A stretch of DNA of 64,000 nucleotides. It comes from Comamonadaceae bacterium CG12_big_fil_rev_8_21_14_0_65_59_15. Lineage in GTDB: Bacteria > Pseudomonadota > Gammaproteobacteria > Burkholderiales > Burkholderiaceae_C. The stretch covers positions 107,279 to 171,278 of the forward strand of contig PCUV01000032.1 in assembly GCA_002786915.1 (NCBI GenBank), in the 5' to 3' direction. This document shows, piece after piece, positions 27,373 through 36,755 of the stretch. Made by a program: the position numbers and the translations under genes. A model generated the notes under the pieces. It worked only from the letters and a program-made list of their open reading frames with translations, did not search any database and was not told the origin of the DNA. Every line of letters begins with the position of its first letter. The stretch's first letter is position 1.

Positions 27373-28142
27373 CAGCGGCCCACTGCCTGCGATAGGCGCG
27401 ACATGGTCTGTGCCCAATACCCCAGATGGTCGTGGTCGGTCAGATCTACCTGCAAGGGGGTCACGGCCACATGCCCATTGATCGTCGCGTGAAAGTCGGT
27501 CCCATCGACATCGTCTTTGGCCGCGCCCGCTGCGCCAATCCAGTACATCGTCTCACCGCGTGGACTTTGCTGGGTAATCACCGACTCCGCTGAATGACGG
27601 CGCCCCAAGCGGCACAACTTGAAACCCTTCAATTGATCGGCGGGCAAATTGGGAACGTTGACGTTGAGCAGCCAGGCGTTGCCAGCGACCAGATTTTGCG
27701 CAAACAGGCTTTGCACAAGTTCGCGGACCCGATCGGCCGCAGCGTCCAGATGCGACCAGTCGCGCTCTACCTGCGAAAAAGCAATCGACGGTATCCCGAA
27801 CAGATAGCCTTCCATGGCGGCACCCACAGTGCCTGAATAAATCGTGTCGTCGCCCATATTGGCGCCGTTGTTGATGCCCGACACCACCAGGTCTGGCCGG
27901 TAATCGAGCAGGCCCGTGAGCGCAACGTGAACACAGTCGGCAGGCGTGCCGTTGACATAACGAAAGCCATTGCTAGCGCAGTTAACGTAGAGCGGCGAAT
28001 GCACCGAAAGCGCGTTCGATTTGGCGCTGTTGTTGTGCTCCGGGGCCACCACTTCTACCTCGGCAACGTCCTTGAGAGCCGCATACAGCGCCTCAATGCC
28101 AGGTGCCCGGTAGCCGTCGTCGTTTGAAATCAGGATTCTCAT
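27372..28142 (-). CDS. surE: 5'-nucleotidase SurE
   Basis: A 256-residue metal-dependent nucleoside monophosphatase/exopolyphosphatase. The metal-binding start MRILISNDDGYRAPG (Asp8, Asp9), the block YVNGTPADCVHVAL and the SGINNGANMGDDTIYSGTVG motif are all present. Length is standard. It lies 60 bp after ccoG and overlaps pcm by one base, so surE, pcm, nlpD and rlmD are likely translated from one message. Confidence 0.96.
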   Translation of the reverse strand: MRILISNDDGYRAPGIEALYAALKDVAEVEVVAPEHNNSAKSNALSVHSPLYVNCASNGFRYVNGTPADCVHVALTGLLDYRPDLVVSGINNGANMGDDTIYSGTVGAAMEGYLFGIPSIAFSQVERDWSHLDAAADRVRELVQSLFAQNLVAGNAWLLNVNVPNLPADQLKGFKLCRLGRRHSAESVITQQSPRGETMYWIGAAGAAKDDVDGTDFHATINGHVAVTPLQVDLTDHDHLGYWAQTMSRLSQAVGR

Positions 28143-28202
28143 GCGCTTACCTCGTAGAGCGGCGAATTGTAGGAGCCAGCCTTGCGAGGCAGTGCACTTT
28201 CA

Positions 28203-29639
28203 TCACTTGGGAATCACGAACTTTGATTCTTCTCGCAACCTTCCTGGACTGTCGAGTGATTCAATTTCAAAATGAATCTCGTGCGAGCCTGGCGCAGCCG
28301 CTTCAAACGGTGCCTGCACCCGTACCGGCAGGGTGCGCGCCTCGGTTGACTTCACCAAAATGGTGTCCTCGGACGTCACCGTCAGGCCTGGCAGACCTGT
28401 CACGGTCACCCGGTAGTGCTGATCCGATTCGGTCGCATTCATGATCTGAAGCCGATAGACGTTTTCGGTCTTGCCCGCTTCCACCACGCGCGCCATCACG
28501 CCACGGTCGCGTACCACGTCCACCTTGAACGGTGTGCGTGTTGCCAAGGTCACCACAATCGCCGTCACGATCCCCATCAAGATGGTGGTATAGACCAGCA
28601 CCCGCGGGCGAAACACATGTTTTTTAACCTGCTGTTGCGTCCAGCGGTTGGCAATGGCGTTTTCCGTGGAATATTTGATCAGGCCACGTGGATAACCCAC
28701 CTTGTCCATCACCGTGTCACACACATCCACGCAGGCACCGCAGCCAATGCACTGGTATTGCAGGCCATTGCGGATATCAATACCGGTGGGGCACACCTGA
28801 ACGCACAAGCTGCAATCAACACATGACCCCAGGTTCAGCTTGGAAAGGTCGGCTTTTTTGGAGCGTGCGCCGCGCGGCTCGCCACGTTGGGTGTCATACG
28901 TCACGATCAAGGTGTCACGGTCAAACATGGCGCTTTGAAAACGTGCATACGGGCACATATGGATACAAATGCTTTCACGCATGAAACCAGCGTTGCCGTA
29001 GGTGGCAAAGCCGTAAAAGATGGTCCAGAAAATTTCCCACGAACCCAGGTCGAGCGCCAGCACCTCCTGCCCCAGCACCCGGATCGGCGTGAAGTAACCG
29101 ACAAAGGTGTAGCCGGTCCAGATGGCCATGGCCAACCAGATGAAATGTTTGGCAAATTTGCGCCCGAATTTTCCCGCCGACATGGCTGCATCGTCACGAC
29201 GCATATGCGCCGAGCGATCGCCTTCGACCATTTTTTCGACCCACAGAAAAATCTCGGTATAAACGGTTTGTGGGCAGGCGTAACCACACCACAGGCGCCC
29301 CGCCACGGCGGTGAATAAAAACAGCGACAACGCGGCCATGATCAGCATGCCCGTCAGGTAAATCAGATCCTGCGGATAAAGCACCAACCCAAACAGGTAA
29401 AAACGGCGCACTGTCAGGTCAAACAAAACCGCCTGGCGCTGCCCCCATTCGACCCAGGGCAAGCCATAAAAAATGATCTGCGTGACCCAGACCATGGCCC
29501 AACGCCAGTTGGCAAAAAAACCCTTCACACTGCGCGGATAGATCTTTTGGCCGGCCATATGCATCGAGGTATCACCTTGATCAGGTACGGCGGCGGCGAT
29601 CGGTATGACTTTTTTGGCTGAATGATCCTTGCTACTCAT
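28203..29639 (-). CDS. ccoG: Cytochrome c oxidase accessory protein CcoG (RdxA/FixG)
   Basis: A 478-residue membrane iron-sulfur protein needed for copper delivery and assembly of cbb3-type oxidase. It has membrane segments in the first 230 residues, the CGYACPQTVYTEIF motif near residue 118, and a bacterial ferredoxin pair with two cysteine clusters (CVDCSLCVQVCP and CIGCGACVDVCD). The C-terminal third is the periplasmic immunoglobulin-like domain of the family. No ccoNOP genes are in the window; instead it follows the cytochrome bd genes. The metallo-beta-lactamase gene ends 12 bp upstream. Confidence 0.95.
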   Translation of the reverse strand: MSSKDHSAKKVIPIAAAVPDQGDTSMHMAGQKIYPRSVKGFFANWRWAMVWVTQIIFYGLPWVEWGQRQAVLFDLTVRRFYLFGLVLYPQDLIYLTGMLIMAALSLFLFTAVAGRLWCGYACPQTVYTEIFLWVEKMVEGDRSAHMRRDDAAMSAGKFGRKFAKHFIWLAMAIWTGYTFVGYFTPIRVLGQEVLALDLGSWEIFWTIFYGFATYGNAGFMRESICIHMCPYARFQSAMFDRDTLIVTYDTQRGEPRGARSKKADLSKLNLGSCVDCSLCVQVCPTGIDIRNGLQYQCIGCGACVDVCDTVMDKVGYPRGLIKYSTENAIANRWTQQQVKKHVFRPRVLVYTTILMGIVTAIVVTLATRTPFKVDVVRDRGVMARVVEAGKTENVYRLQIMNATESDQHYRVTVTGLPGLTVTSEDTILVKSTEARTLPVRVQAPFEAAAPGSHEIHFEIESLDSPGRLREESKFVIPK

Positions 29640-29651
29640 CTTTCTTTCCTA

Positions 29652-30281
29652 TCAAACAAATACGGCTCTATTGTCGTCCTGTAGCGCTGCGGCTCGCGCC
29701 AGGAACTCGTCGCGTGTCACACCCGCAAAATACGGGTGCCAGCGCCGCTGTTGCAACACGGTGCTGACCGCCTGAAGACTCTCCGAATGTCCGCAGAACA
29801 ACAATGTTTCATCTGGCTGCGTAAGCACCCGTTGCGTCGCACTGTCCCAGAGCGCCTCTGGCGAGGCCGGTTGTCGCTGCTGCGGGCAACCGTTCACCGA
29901 AAGAACGTCACCACAAAACAGGCGATCGCGCCAGGCAAAGCTCAAACAGCTTAACGTGTGCCCAGGCGTTACCAGCACGCGAATGATCTCGTCGCCAAAT
30001 GGAAAAATAGCACCATCCTTGATACGCCCACCAAGAGCATCCTCGTCACCTTGCACCAAGGGGGCTCCCAAGACTTCGAGTTTTGCCCGAGAACTCTGGC
30101 TATCGTGATGATGGGTGCTCAGCACCCAACACAGATTCAAGTCGTGTTCAGAAAGCAAAGCCCGTAAAACAGGTAAATCGCCGACCTGAGGATCAATCAA
30201 AACGGCCTGTCTTGTCCCCGAATCCGCCAACAAGTAAGTAAACGCGTGGCACACCGGGTCGTTCAGAATTCGAAAATACAT
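29652..30281 (-). CDS. Metallo-beta-lactamase fold protein, ETHE1/glyoxalase-like, altered metal site
   Basis: A 209-residue metallo-beta-lactamase-fold protein closest in layout to ETHE1 persulfide dioxygenases and glyoxalase II (MYFRILNDPVCHAFTYLLAD at the start). The usual HxHxDH motif reads HHHDSQ (residues 57-62), so the Asp and second-site His are missing. His57, His59, His108 (TPGH), Asp125 (FCGD) and His165 (CGH) remain, enough for a single metal, as in ETHE1. The ATG at 30281 is chosen over a TTG three codons earlier. It is 88 bp after ybgE and 12 bp before ccoG. The function is not established. Confidence 0.78.
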   Translation of the reverse strand: MYFRILNDPVCHAFTYLLADSGTRQAVLIDPQVGDLPVLRALLSEHDLNLCWVLSTHHHDSQSSRAKLEVLGAPLVQGDEDALGGRIKDGAIFPFGDEIIRVLVTPGHTLSCLSFAWRDRLFCGDVLSVNGCPQQRQPASPEALWDSATQRVLTQPDETLLFCGHSESLQAVSTVLQQRRWHPYFAGVTRDEFLARAAALQDDNRAVFV

Positions 30282-30369
30282 GATCGACAACTCATTGAAA
30301 GCGCGGCAAATCCAGTTTCGGCAAAGACAGACAACAACGGGTAGTACTGGTTGCGGGCATCACCAGATT

Positions 30370-30663
30370 TCAGGCCAGTCGTATGACACATGCCAGCAAC
30401 AAGGCCATCAAGCAGGCCCAGCCTGAAAAAATCCAGCGCCATAACAGCCAACGTGGGACAAAGCCGACGCCGTTGACCAGCCCAGCGCTCATGGCCCAAA
30501 AAATCAGCATGGCAAACGTGTGGTCCGCACTCCCGTCAGCCTTGGCAAAGGCAAACGGGTAGATGCTGCCGCCAATCATGATCAGCAGTGCCACGGCGAG
30601 GCTCAGTGGCCGGATTTTGGGCGGACTGATCTGCACTGGAGATGAATTCATTGCCTGAATCAT
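30370..30663 (-). CDS. ybgE: Cyd operon protein YbgE
   Basis: A 97-residue membrane protein of the YbgE family encoded after cydABX. Three hydrophobic segments are visible: SLAVALLIMIGGSIYPFAFA, FAMLIFWAMSAGLVNGVGF, and WIFSGWACLMALLLACVI. The role is unknown, but linkage to cytochrome bd is consistent across proteobacteria. The ATG at 30663 overlaps the cydX stop (ATGA), which supports translational coupling. Confidence 0.85.
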   Translation of the reverse strand: MIQAMNSSPVQISPPKIRPLSLAVALLIMIGGSIYPFAFAKADGSADHTFAMLIFWAMSAGLVNGVGFVPRWLLWRWIFSGWACLMALLLACVIRLA

Positions 30664-30776
30664 TGTTTTTGATGGTCGGCTTCTTCACGAGCCAGCTCGT
30701 TCTCGCCCCACATCGCATTCAAAATGGCCAGCAAAACTGCAAAACCAATACCCAGAACCCAAGCGAAGTACCACAT
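30660..30776 (-). CDS. cydX: Cytochrome bd small subunit CydX
   Basis: A 38-residue single-helix protein (MWYFAWVLGIGFAVLLAIL, then NAMWGENELAREEADHQKQ) that packs against CydA and stabilises the haem groups of cytochrome bd. The opening MWYF.W.LG and the NAMWxE block are the family signature. It is short and easily missed. It lies 76 bp after cydB and overlaps ybgE by 4 bases. Confidence 0.93.
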   Translation of the reverse strand: MWYFAWVLGIGFAVLLAILNAMWGENELAREEADHQKQ

Positions 30777-30852
30777 ATTATTCCCCATGATAATGTTCAA
30801 ACCGAGTTAAAACCAAGATGCCACAAGCACGTTGCTTGCAGCGTGCGACATT

Positions 30853-31989
30853 TCAATATGCGGCATGGTCGTTTTCACGGATGTACGCTGCAGTCACCTT
30901 GCCACGCATCACGCTGTAGGCCCAAGAGGTGTAAAAAATGATCAGCGGCATGAAAATCAGCGTGACCCAGAACATCAACCCCAGCGTCATGTGGCTTGAC
31001 ACACTGTCCCACACTGTCAGACTGGAAGCCAGGCTGGTGCTCGAAGGCATGACAAACGGGAACATCGATGCACCCGCGGTACCAATCACACCCACAATGG
31101 TCAGCGATGAAGCGACAAACGCGCTCAGGGTATGGCGCATCGCCAGCAGCACCGCCGTGAGCACTGCGCCCAGGATGCCAAGCGCGGGCAGCAGCCACAT
31201 CAGCGGTTGCTTGGCGTAGTTGCTCATCCAGGCACCCGCTTCGCGCACCACGGTTTTGGACAGTGGGTCGGGCATGCTTGATGCATTCACCACCGAGGTG
31301 ATGCGATAGCCGTCAATGGATTGCAGCCAGAAGCCTGCGGCAACGAACGCGACGATCATCACCACAGCCGCGCCGATGGTGGCCCGCACGGTGCGCGCCT
31401 GGATGTTGCCCTCAGTGCGGTGTGCCAGATAGCTGCCACCCTGCATGGTGATCATGGCGGTGCTGACCACGCCGCTCAGCAAGGCAAACGGGTTGAGCAG
31501 TTGCCAAAAGCTGCCGGTGTAGGTGGAGACCAGATACGCATCAAACTGAAACGGCACGCCCTGCAACAGGTTGCCGAAGGCCACGCCAAAGATCAGCGGC
31601 GGCACGGCGCCCCCCACAAACAGGCCCCAGTCCCACACACTGCGCCAGGTGGGGTTGTCGATCTTGCTGCGGTAATCAAAGCCCACCGGCCGGAAGAACA
31701 GCGCCCACAGCACCACCAGCATGGCCCAGTAAAAGCCGCTGAAAGCCGTGGCATAGACCAGCGGCCAAGCAGCAAAAATAGCGCCGCCCCCAGTGATGAA
31801 CCAGACCTGGTTGCCGTCCCAATGCGGCCCCACGGTGTTGATGACCACGCGGCGCTCCACGTCGCTGCGGCCCACAAACGGCAGCAGCGTACCTACGCCC
31901 ATGTCGTGCCCGTCCATGATGGCAAAACCCACCAGCAGCACACCCACCAGCAGCCACCAGATGATCTTCAGCGTTGAATAGTCAAACAT
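30853..31989 (-). CDS. cydB: Cytochrome bd ubiquinol oxidase subunit II
   Basis: A 378-residue integral membrane subunit of the bd-type quinol oxidase. Diagnostic are the N-terminus WWLLVGVLLVGFAIMDGHDM, NTVGPHWDGNQVWFI near residue 50, and several further helices. It forms the heterodimer with CydA; no haem ligands come from it. It starts 14 bp after cydA. An inverted repeat with GCACG/CGTGC arms lies between it and cydX. Confidence 0.96.
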   Translation of the reverse strand: MFDYSTLKIIWWLLVGVLLVGFAIMDGHDMGVGTLLPFVGRSDVERRVVINTVGPHWDGNQVWFITGGGAIFAAWPLVYATAFSGFYWAMLVVLWALFFRPVGFDYRSKIDNPTWRSVWDWGLFVGGAVPPLIFGVAFGNLLQGVPFQFDAYLVSTYTGSFWQLLNPFALLSGVVSTAMITMQGGSYLAHRTEGNIQARTVRATIGAAVVMIVAFVAAGFWLQSIDGYRITSVVNASSMPDPLSKTVVREAGAWMSNYAKQPLMWLLPALGILGAVLTAVLLAMRHTLSAFVASSLTIVGVIGTAGASMFPFVMPSSTSLASSLTVWDSVSSHMTLGLMFWVTLIFMPLIIFYTSWAYSVMRGKVTAAYIRENDHAAY

Positions 31990-32003
31990 GATGTTTCTTT
32001 CCT

Positions 32004-33578
32004 TCAGGCGTGCACCGTAACCGCATGCATTTGAAACTCGTTTTGATAGCGTCCTGTGCCCAGACTACCGGGGCCCAGGCGGGCAAACTTGATCATCAGG
32101 AACATCTCCACCACCAGCAGAACAGTATAAAAACCGATGAAGCCTGCGAGCGAGCCGTACAGGCTGGCCACACTGAGCGTTGACACCGACATGTGCGTGG
32201 GCAACACGCCGTAAATGGTCCAGGGTTGACGCCCATACTCGGCCACAAACCAGCCCAGCTCGCAGGCCAGCCAGGGCACGGGCAGCATCCAAAGCGCCGA
32301 CTTGAGCAGCCAGGGCTTTTGCTCGAACGTGTTCTTGAGCGTGTTGTAGAAAGCCAGACCAAAAAGCAGCAGCATGGCAAAACCCATGCCCACCATCAGG
32401 CGAAAGCCCCAGAACATGGGCACCACGCGCGGCACTGTGTCGTTGACGGCTTGCTCAATGATCTCGGGGGTGGCCTGGTTCACGTCCAGCACGTATTTGC
32501 GCAGCAGCAGCCCAAAACCGAGGTCGTTCTTGTATTTTTCGAATTTTTCCTTGGCTGCAACATCGCCCCGATCGGCGCGCAAGGCCTCCAAAGCACCCAC
32601 AGCCTGAATGCCACTCACAATGCGTTCCCGATTTTTCGCCTTGATCTCGTGGATGCCGGGAATTTCCTTGGTCAGCGAACGCGTGCCGATGATGCCCATA
32701 ACCCAAGGCACTTCCACTTCCCAGTCGTTCTTCTGCTCGGCCTCGTTGATCCCCGCCAGCAGCGTCAGCCCGGCGGGTGCGGGTTTGGTCTCCCACATGG
32801 CTTCCATGGCGGCCAGCTTGGTCTGCTGCGCTTCACCCACGGTGTAGCCAGACTCGTCGCCCAGCACAATCACTGAGCAGACACTGGCCAACCCAAAGGC
32901 GGCCGCCACCCGGAAACTGCGCTTGGCGAACTCGATATCACGCCCCTTCAGGAGGTACCAGCTCGAAATCGACAAAACAAACATCGCACCAGTCACGTAC
33001 CCGGCTGAAACCGTATGGACAAATTTGGCTTGCGCATCGGGGTTGAAGAGCACGGCCCAGAAGTCGGTCATTTCCATGCGCATGGTCTGGTAGCTGAATT
33101 CCGAGCCCACCGGGTTTTGCATCCAGCCGTTGGCAATCAAAATCCACAGCGCTGACAGATTGGTGCCCAGCGCCATCAGCATGGTCACCATCAGGTGCTG
33201 GCGTTTGGACAGCCGGTCCCAGCCGAAGAAAAACAGGCCAATCATGGTGGATTCCAGAAAAAACGCCATCAGCCCTTCAATGGCCAGCGGTGCGCCAAAG
33301 ATGTCACCCACGTAATGTGAGTAATAGGCCCAGTTGGTGCCAAACTGGAACTCCATGGTGATGCCGGTCGTCACCCCCAGGGCGAAGTTGATGCCGAACA
33401 ACTTGCCCCAGAAGCGGGTCATGTCTTTCCAGACCACGTTGCCGGTCATCACATAGACGCTCTCCATGATGACCAGCATCCACACCATACCAATGGTGAG
33501 TGGCACAAAAAGAAAGTGATACAGCGCTGTGGCAGCGAACTGCAAGCGCGACAAATCCACCAATTCATTGGAAATCAA
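32004..33578 (-). CDS. cydA: Cytochrome bd ubiquinol oxidase subunit I (TTG start)
   Basis: A 524-residue subunit I, carrying haems b558, b595 and d. It oxidises ubiquinol and reduces oxygen to water without proton pumping, which suits low oxygen. Visible are [23 protein letters not shown] (His19 is the haem b595 ligand in this family), the long quinol-binding Q loop (about residues 250-350) and [13 protein letters not shown] near residue 443. The start is TTG at 33578 with a strong AGGAG at 7 bases, and it overlaps the cydP stop by 4 bases. Confidence 0.96.
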   Translation of the reverse strand: MISNELVDLSRLQFAATALYHFLFVPLTIGMVWMLVIMESVYVMTGNVVWKDMTRFWGKLFGINFALGVTTGITMEFQFGTNWAYYSHYVGDIFGAPLAIEGLMAFFLESTMIGLFFFGWDRLSKRQHLMVTMLMALGTNLSALWILIANGWMQNPVGSEFSYQTMRMEMTDFWAVLFNPDAQAKFVHTVSAGYVTGAMFVLSISSWYLLKGRDIEFAKRSFRVAAAFGLASVCSVIVLGDESGYTVGEAQQTKLAAMEAMWETKPAPAGLTLLAGINEAEQKNDWEVEVPWVMGIIGTRSLTKEIPGIHEIKAKNRERIVSGIQAVGALEALRADRGDVAAKEKFEKYKNDLGFGLLLRKYVLDVNQATPEIIEQAVNDTVPRVVPMFWGFRLMVGMGFAMLLLFGLAFYNTLKNTFEQKPWLLKSALWMLPVPWLACELGWFVAEYGRQPWTIYGVLPTHMSVSTLSVASLYGSLAGFIGFYTVLLVVEMFLMIKFARLGPGSLGTGRYQNEFQMHAVTVHA

Positions 33579-33760
33579 GGCTGTTCTCCTTTGTTGCCCG
33601 AGGTACCGCTTGTCGAAAGAAACTGGTCTGACACCAGATTGGCATCCACTGCCACGCGCTGATCATGAAAAAACGCCCACCACAAGCCGGTCAATACGAC
33701 GAGCTTGACCAGCAGCACCCAGGCCAGCTTGTGGATGAGATTTTTTTGTGGCAGCGTCAT
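33575..33760 (-). CDS. cydP: Small cytochrome bd-associated protein CydP
   Basis: A 61-residue protein with one membrane helix (about residues 11-30, [20 protein letters not shown]) followed by a short hydrophilic tail with [15 protein letters not shown]. Such proteins are encoded directly upstream of cydA in many proteobacteria (named CydP, recalled from family annotation). It may be an accessory subunit or an assembly factor. Its stop overlaps the cydA TTG start, so cydA translation is probably coupled to it. It is the first gene after the candidate sigma-54 promoter. Confidence 0.82.
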   Translation of the reverse strand: MTLPQKNLIHKLAWVLLVKLVVLTGLWWAFFHDQRVAVDANLVSDQFLSTSGTSGNKGEQP

Positions 33761-33789
33761 GGCAGTTAAGTGTTTTACACGACCCTATA

Positions 33790-33806
33790 GTCAATAAGCG
33801 TGCCAC
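33790..33806 (-). promoter_or_regulatory. Candidate sigma-54 (-24/-12) promoter of cydPABX
   Basis: On the minus strand TGGCACGCTTATTGAC matches the sigma-54 consensus TGGCACG-N4-TTGC except that the -12 GC is GA. GG and the -12 G are 10 bases apart, as required. It lies about 30 bp upstream of the cydP start codon, and a sigma-54 activator gene diverges on the other side. Confidence 0.5.
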
Positions 33807-33890
33807 TTTCCATGGGTTGAAATATCTTCATATTTTTCAATAAGTTATGATTTTTTAAGATTCATTAAGAAAACCATGACTCACCATGTT

Positions 33891-33936
33891 TATGTCATTT
33901 ATGACATAGTGGCAGTCAGTCTTCTGGCATACTGAC
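33891..33936. promoter_or_regulatory. Palindromic sites between cydP and the sigma-54 activator (candidate enhancer)
   Basis: TATGTCATTTATGACATA (33891-33908) is a perfect 8+2+8 palindrome. GTCAGT-N10-ACTGAC (33915-33936) is a second inverted repeat 26 bp away, centre to centre. Further ATGAC half-sites lie at 33876 and 33946. They lie about 85-145 bp upstream of the -24 box, the usual place for enhancer-binding protein sites, and directly before the activator gene, where they could also serve its autoregulation. Confidence 0.5.
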
Positions 33937-33971
33937 AGCATAAAAATGACCCGAAATCCCTGCAATTCACC

Positions 33972-35321
33972 ATGAAGCTTTTGCCCGAACTCACCTCTTT
34001 TCTGGAGGGGTTGGTTGAACCTCACATCCTGCTGGATACCAACTACCGCGTACTGGCCGCCAATCTGGCCTACCGCAGCCAGTTCAGTCCCCAGCACAGC
34101 GTGGTTGGGCGCACGTGTTTCGAGGTCTCGCACCATTTCACCGTGCCCTGCGACCAGGCTGGTGAATCCTGCCCACTGGTCAAGGCGCGTGAATCAAGAC
34201 AGCGCGAGCGCGTGATGCACCTGCACCACACGGCACGCGGAGAGGAATACGTTGACATTGAACTGGCGCCCGTGCTCAACGCGCAAGGTGAGCAGGCCTA
34301 CTTCATCGAAAAGATGCAAAAGCTCAGGGTTGAGCAAAGTCAGGCGGACGTCCACGGTCTGATCGGTCGCGCCCCCGCTTTTCAGGACATGCTGGCGCTG
34401 GTGTCGCGCGTGGCACCGTCCAACGCCACGGTGCTGCTGCTGGGCGAGTCGGGCACAGGCAAGGAACTGGTCGCCCGCGCGGTGCATGCGGCCAGCACAC
34501 GCGCCAACCATGCGCTGGTGCCAGTGGATTGTTCCAGCCTGAGCGATAACCTGTTCGAATCCGAATTGTTCGGGCACGAGCGCGGCGCGTTCACCGGAGC
34601 CACCAGCAGCAAAGCCGCTCTGGTGGAAGCCGCCAGCGGCGGCACGCTTTTTCTGGACGAAGTGGGCGACATCCCACTCACGATGCAGGTCAAATTACTG
34701 CGCTTGCTTGAAACCGGCACCTACCGGCGGGTTGGCAGCACCGAACTGCGCCACGCGGACATCCGCGTCGTGTCGGCGACCCATCGTGATCTGGTTCAGA
34801 TGGTGAGCCAGGGGCGGTTCCGTGAGGACCTGTACTACCGCCTGAGCACCTTCCCGATCCGGCTGCCGGCCCTGCGCGAACGCCTGTCCGACTTGGCCCC
34901 ACTGGCCCAGGCGCTACTGGAGCGCGTGGCCCCCCAGCGCCGCCTGCAACTCAGCGACGCGGCGCTGGCACGTCTTGAACAGTACGACTACCCCGGTAAC
35001 GTGCGCGAACTGCGCAATCTGCTGGAACGATCTGCCTTGTTGTGCGACGGCGATACGCTGCAGCCCAGTCACATCGACCAGGCACTGCGCTTTGGTGGCG
35101 GCCCGCAACGCGCTGACGCATTCAATCACGGGCATGCACCAACACCCGTCAGCCAAACGCTCAGATCGCACGCGCACGCGACCCTGCAGGCGCTGCTTGA
35201 TCAGCACACCGGCAGCCGCGCCGAACTGGCGGCAAAACTCGGGATCAGTGAGCGCTCGCTGTACAGAAAACTGCGCGCTTTGCAGGCGGGCGAGACTCAG
35301 GGCGCAATCAGCTCGGCATAG
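33972..35321 (+). CDS. PAS-domain sigma-54-dependent transcriptional activator
   Basis: A 449-residue enhancer-binding protein. An N-terminal PAS domain (about 8-115) contains a cysteine pair (Cys60 and Cys67 in [16 protein letters not shown]). The AAA+ domain (about 127-365) has Walker A GESGTGKE (158-165), the sigma-54 loop GAFTGA (205-210) and Walker [13 protein letters not shown] Fis-type helix-turn-helix ends the protein (about 401-432, [19 protein letters not shown]). It is divergent from cydPABX, which has a candidate -24/-12 promoter, so it probably activates the bd oxidase. The sensed signal is not known. Its end overlaps sbcB by 25 bp. Confidence 0.9.
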   Translation: MKLLPELTSFLEGLVEPHILLDTNYRVLAANLAYRSQFSPQHSVVGRTCFEVSHHFTVPCDQAGESCPLVKARESRQRERVMHLHHTARGEEYVDIELAPVLNAQGEQAYFIEKMQKLRVEQSQADVHGLIGRAPAFQDMLALVSRVAPSNATVLLLGESGTGKELVARAVHAASTRANHALVPVDCSSLSDNLFESELFGHERGAFTGATSSKAALVEAASGGTLFLDEVGDIPLTMQVKLLRLLETGTYRRVGSTELRHADIRVVSATHRDLVQMVSQGRFREDLYYRLSTFPIRLPALRERLSDLAPLAQALLERVAPQRRLQLSDAALARLEQYDYPGNVRELRNLLERSALLCDGDTLQPSHIDQALRFGGGPQRADAFNHGHAPTPVSQTLRSHAHATLQALLDQHTGSRAELAAKLGISERSLYRKLRALQAGETQGAISSA

Positions 35322-36727
35322 TCGTACAGCGCACCCAGCAGTGCTTCGCCGCGCTCGTCGGTGCTTTCCGCCAGTTTGTCCATCCGGTCAAAAAGCACAG
35401 GCAAAGTCAATGCGCCACCCTCGCCCGCCAGCAGCTTCGCGCTGCGGTGCGCGCGCCAGCGCGCCTGCTCCTCGGCAGACAAGGTGTGCGCAAAATTGCG
35501 CGCCCGGTAGCGCCACCACAACTCGGGCAGACGCGCATCGTCAAACGCCGGCCGCGCTGCGGCCATGTCTTGCGGCGGCAGCTGGCGCAACTCGTTGAGT
35601 CGGCGCCTGTCCGCGTTACCCACAAAACCACCGTACAAGTCTTCGTCCACATCCACCGGGGCACTTTCGTCACGCTTGAACACCTCAGCCCAGATCGCGC
35701 TCATGTCGGGCAAATCGCGGGCCACTGCCGCGTGCGCCAGTTGCGCGCTCAGGTCGATCCCCCAGCGCTGCGCCATCGTCGCATCCAGCACCTTCAGGTT
35801 GCTCATCACCATGGGCGACTTGTTCAGATGCACCGACTTGATGGGCAAACGGGTCACACCCTCGGGCAATTCGCTGGCGCGGGTAAACAGGCGCTGGCGG
35901 ATGCGCGCCGCGTCCAGATCGGCCAGCTCGGCGGGGTGCTGCGCCAGGTCCCAGGCCAGCAACTCGTTTTTATTGCCAGGGTGCATCGCCAGCGGCCACA
36001 TCAGTGCCAGGCAACCCCGCTCGGGGGCAAACATGCCAGAAATATGCCAAAACGGCCTCGCACTGGCCTGCGTGGCAGGCAGCCCCAACTCGGCCAGCAC
36101 ACGGTCTTTTTTGTGCAGGCCAAAACAGAAATCAAACAGCCGGGGCTGCGCTGTTTTGACCAGGCGCGCCAGCGCAATGGTGGCGCGCACGTCGCTTAAA
36201 GCGTCGTGCGCTGATTCGTGTGCCAGACCATTGGCCGCGGTCAGGTCGGTCAGCTTGAAACTGGGCCGCCCCTCGGCGTTGCGCGGCCACTCGATGCCCT
36301 GCGGGCGCAGCGCATACGCCGTGCGCACCACGTCGAGCAGGTCCCAGCGGCCGCATTCGTTTTGCCACTCGCGCGCATACGGGTCGATCAAATTGCGCCA
36401 GAACATAAAGCGCGTGATCTCGTCGTCAAAGCGGATCGTGTTGTAGCCCACACCCACCGTGCCTGGCCAGGCCAGCAGTTGCTCGATCTGCGCCGCAAAC
36501 TGGTACTCAGGTATGCCTTTTTGCAGACATTCCTGCGGCGTGATGCCGGTGATCAGGCACGCTTCGGGTTCCGGCAAAAAGTCGTTGGCGGGCTGGCAAT
36601 ACAGCATCACCGGGTCGCCCAGCTCGTTCAGATCAGCGTCGGTGCGAATGGCCGCAAACTGTGCCGGGCGGCTGCTGCGCGTGTTGGCGCCAAAGGTTTC
36701 GTAGTCGTGCCAGAGAAAGGTGTGCAT
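35297..36727 (-). CDS. sbcB: Exodeoxyribonuclease I
   Basis: A 476-residue 3'-5' single-strand DNA exonuclease used in recombination and mismatch repair. The DEDDh catalytic residues are visible: Asp and Glu in [12 protein letters not shown] (residues 4-15), Asp in [14 protein letters not shown], and His/Asp in [18 protein letters not shown]3-like and helical C-terminal domains follow. The ATG at 36727 is preferred over a codon nine earlier. It converges on the sigma-54 activator with a 25-bp overlap. Confidence 0.94.
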   Translation of the reverse strand: MHTFLWHDYETFGANTRSSRPAQFAAIRTDADLNELGDPVMLYCQPANDFLPEPEACLITGITPQECLQKGIPEYQFAAQIEQLLAWPGTVGVGYNTIRFDDEITRFMFWRNLIDPYAREWQNECGRWDLLDVVRTAYALRPQGIEWPRNAEGRPSFKLTDLTAANGLAHESAHDALSDVRATIALARLVKTAQPRLFDFCFGLHKKDRVLAELGLPATQASARPFWHISGMFAPERGCLALMWPLAMHPGNKNELLAWDLAQHPAELADLDAARIRQRLFTRASELPEGVTRLPIKSVHLNKSPMVMSNLKVLDATMAQRWGIDLSAQLAHAAVARDLPDMSAIWAEVFKRDESAPVDVDEDLYGGFVGNADRRRLNELRQLPPQDMAAARPAFDDARLPELWWRYRARNFAHTLSAEEQARWRAHRSAKLLAGEGGALTLPVLFDRMDKLAESTDERGEALLGALYDYAELIAP

Positions 36728-36755
36728 GAAAGGGCGACTTAATTGATACAACAAT

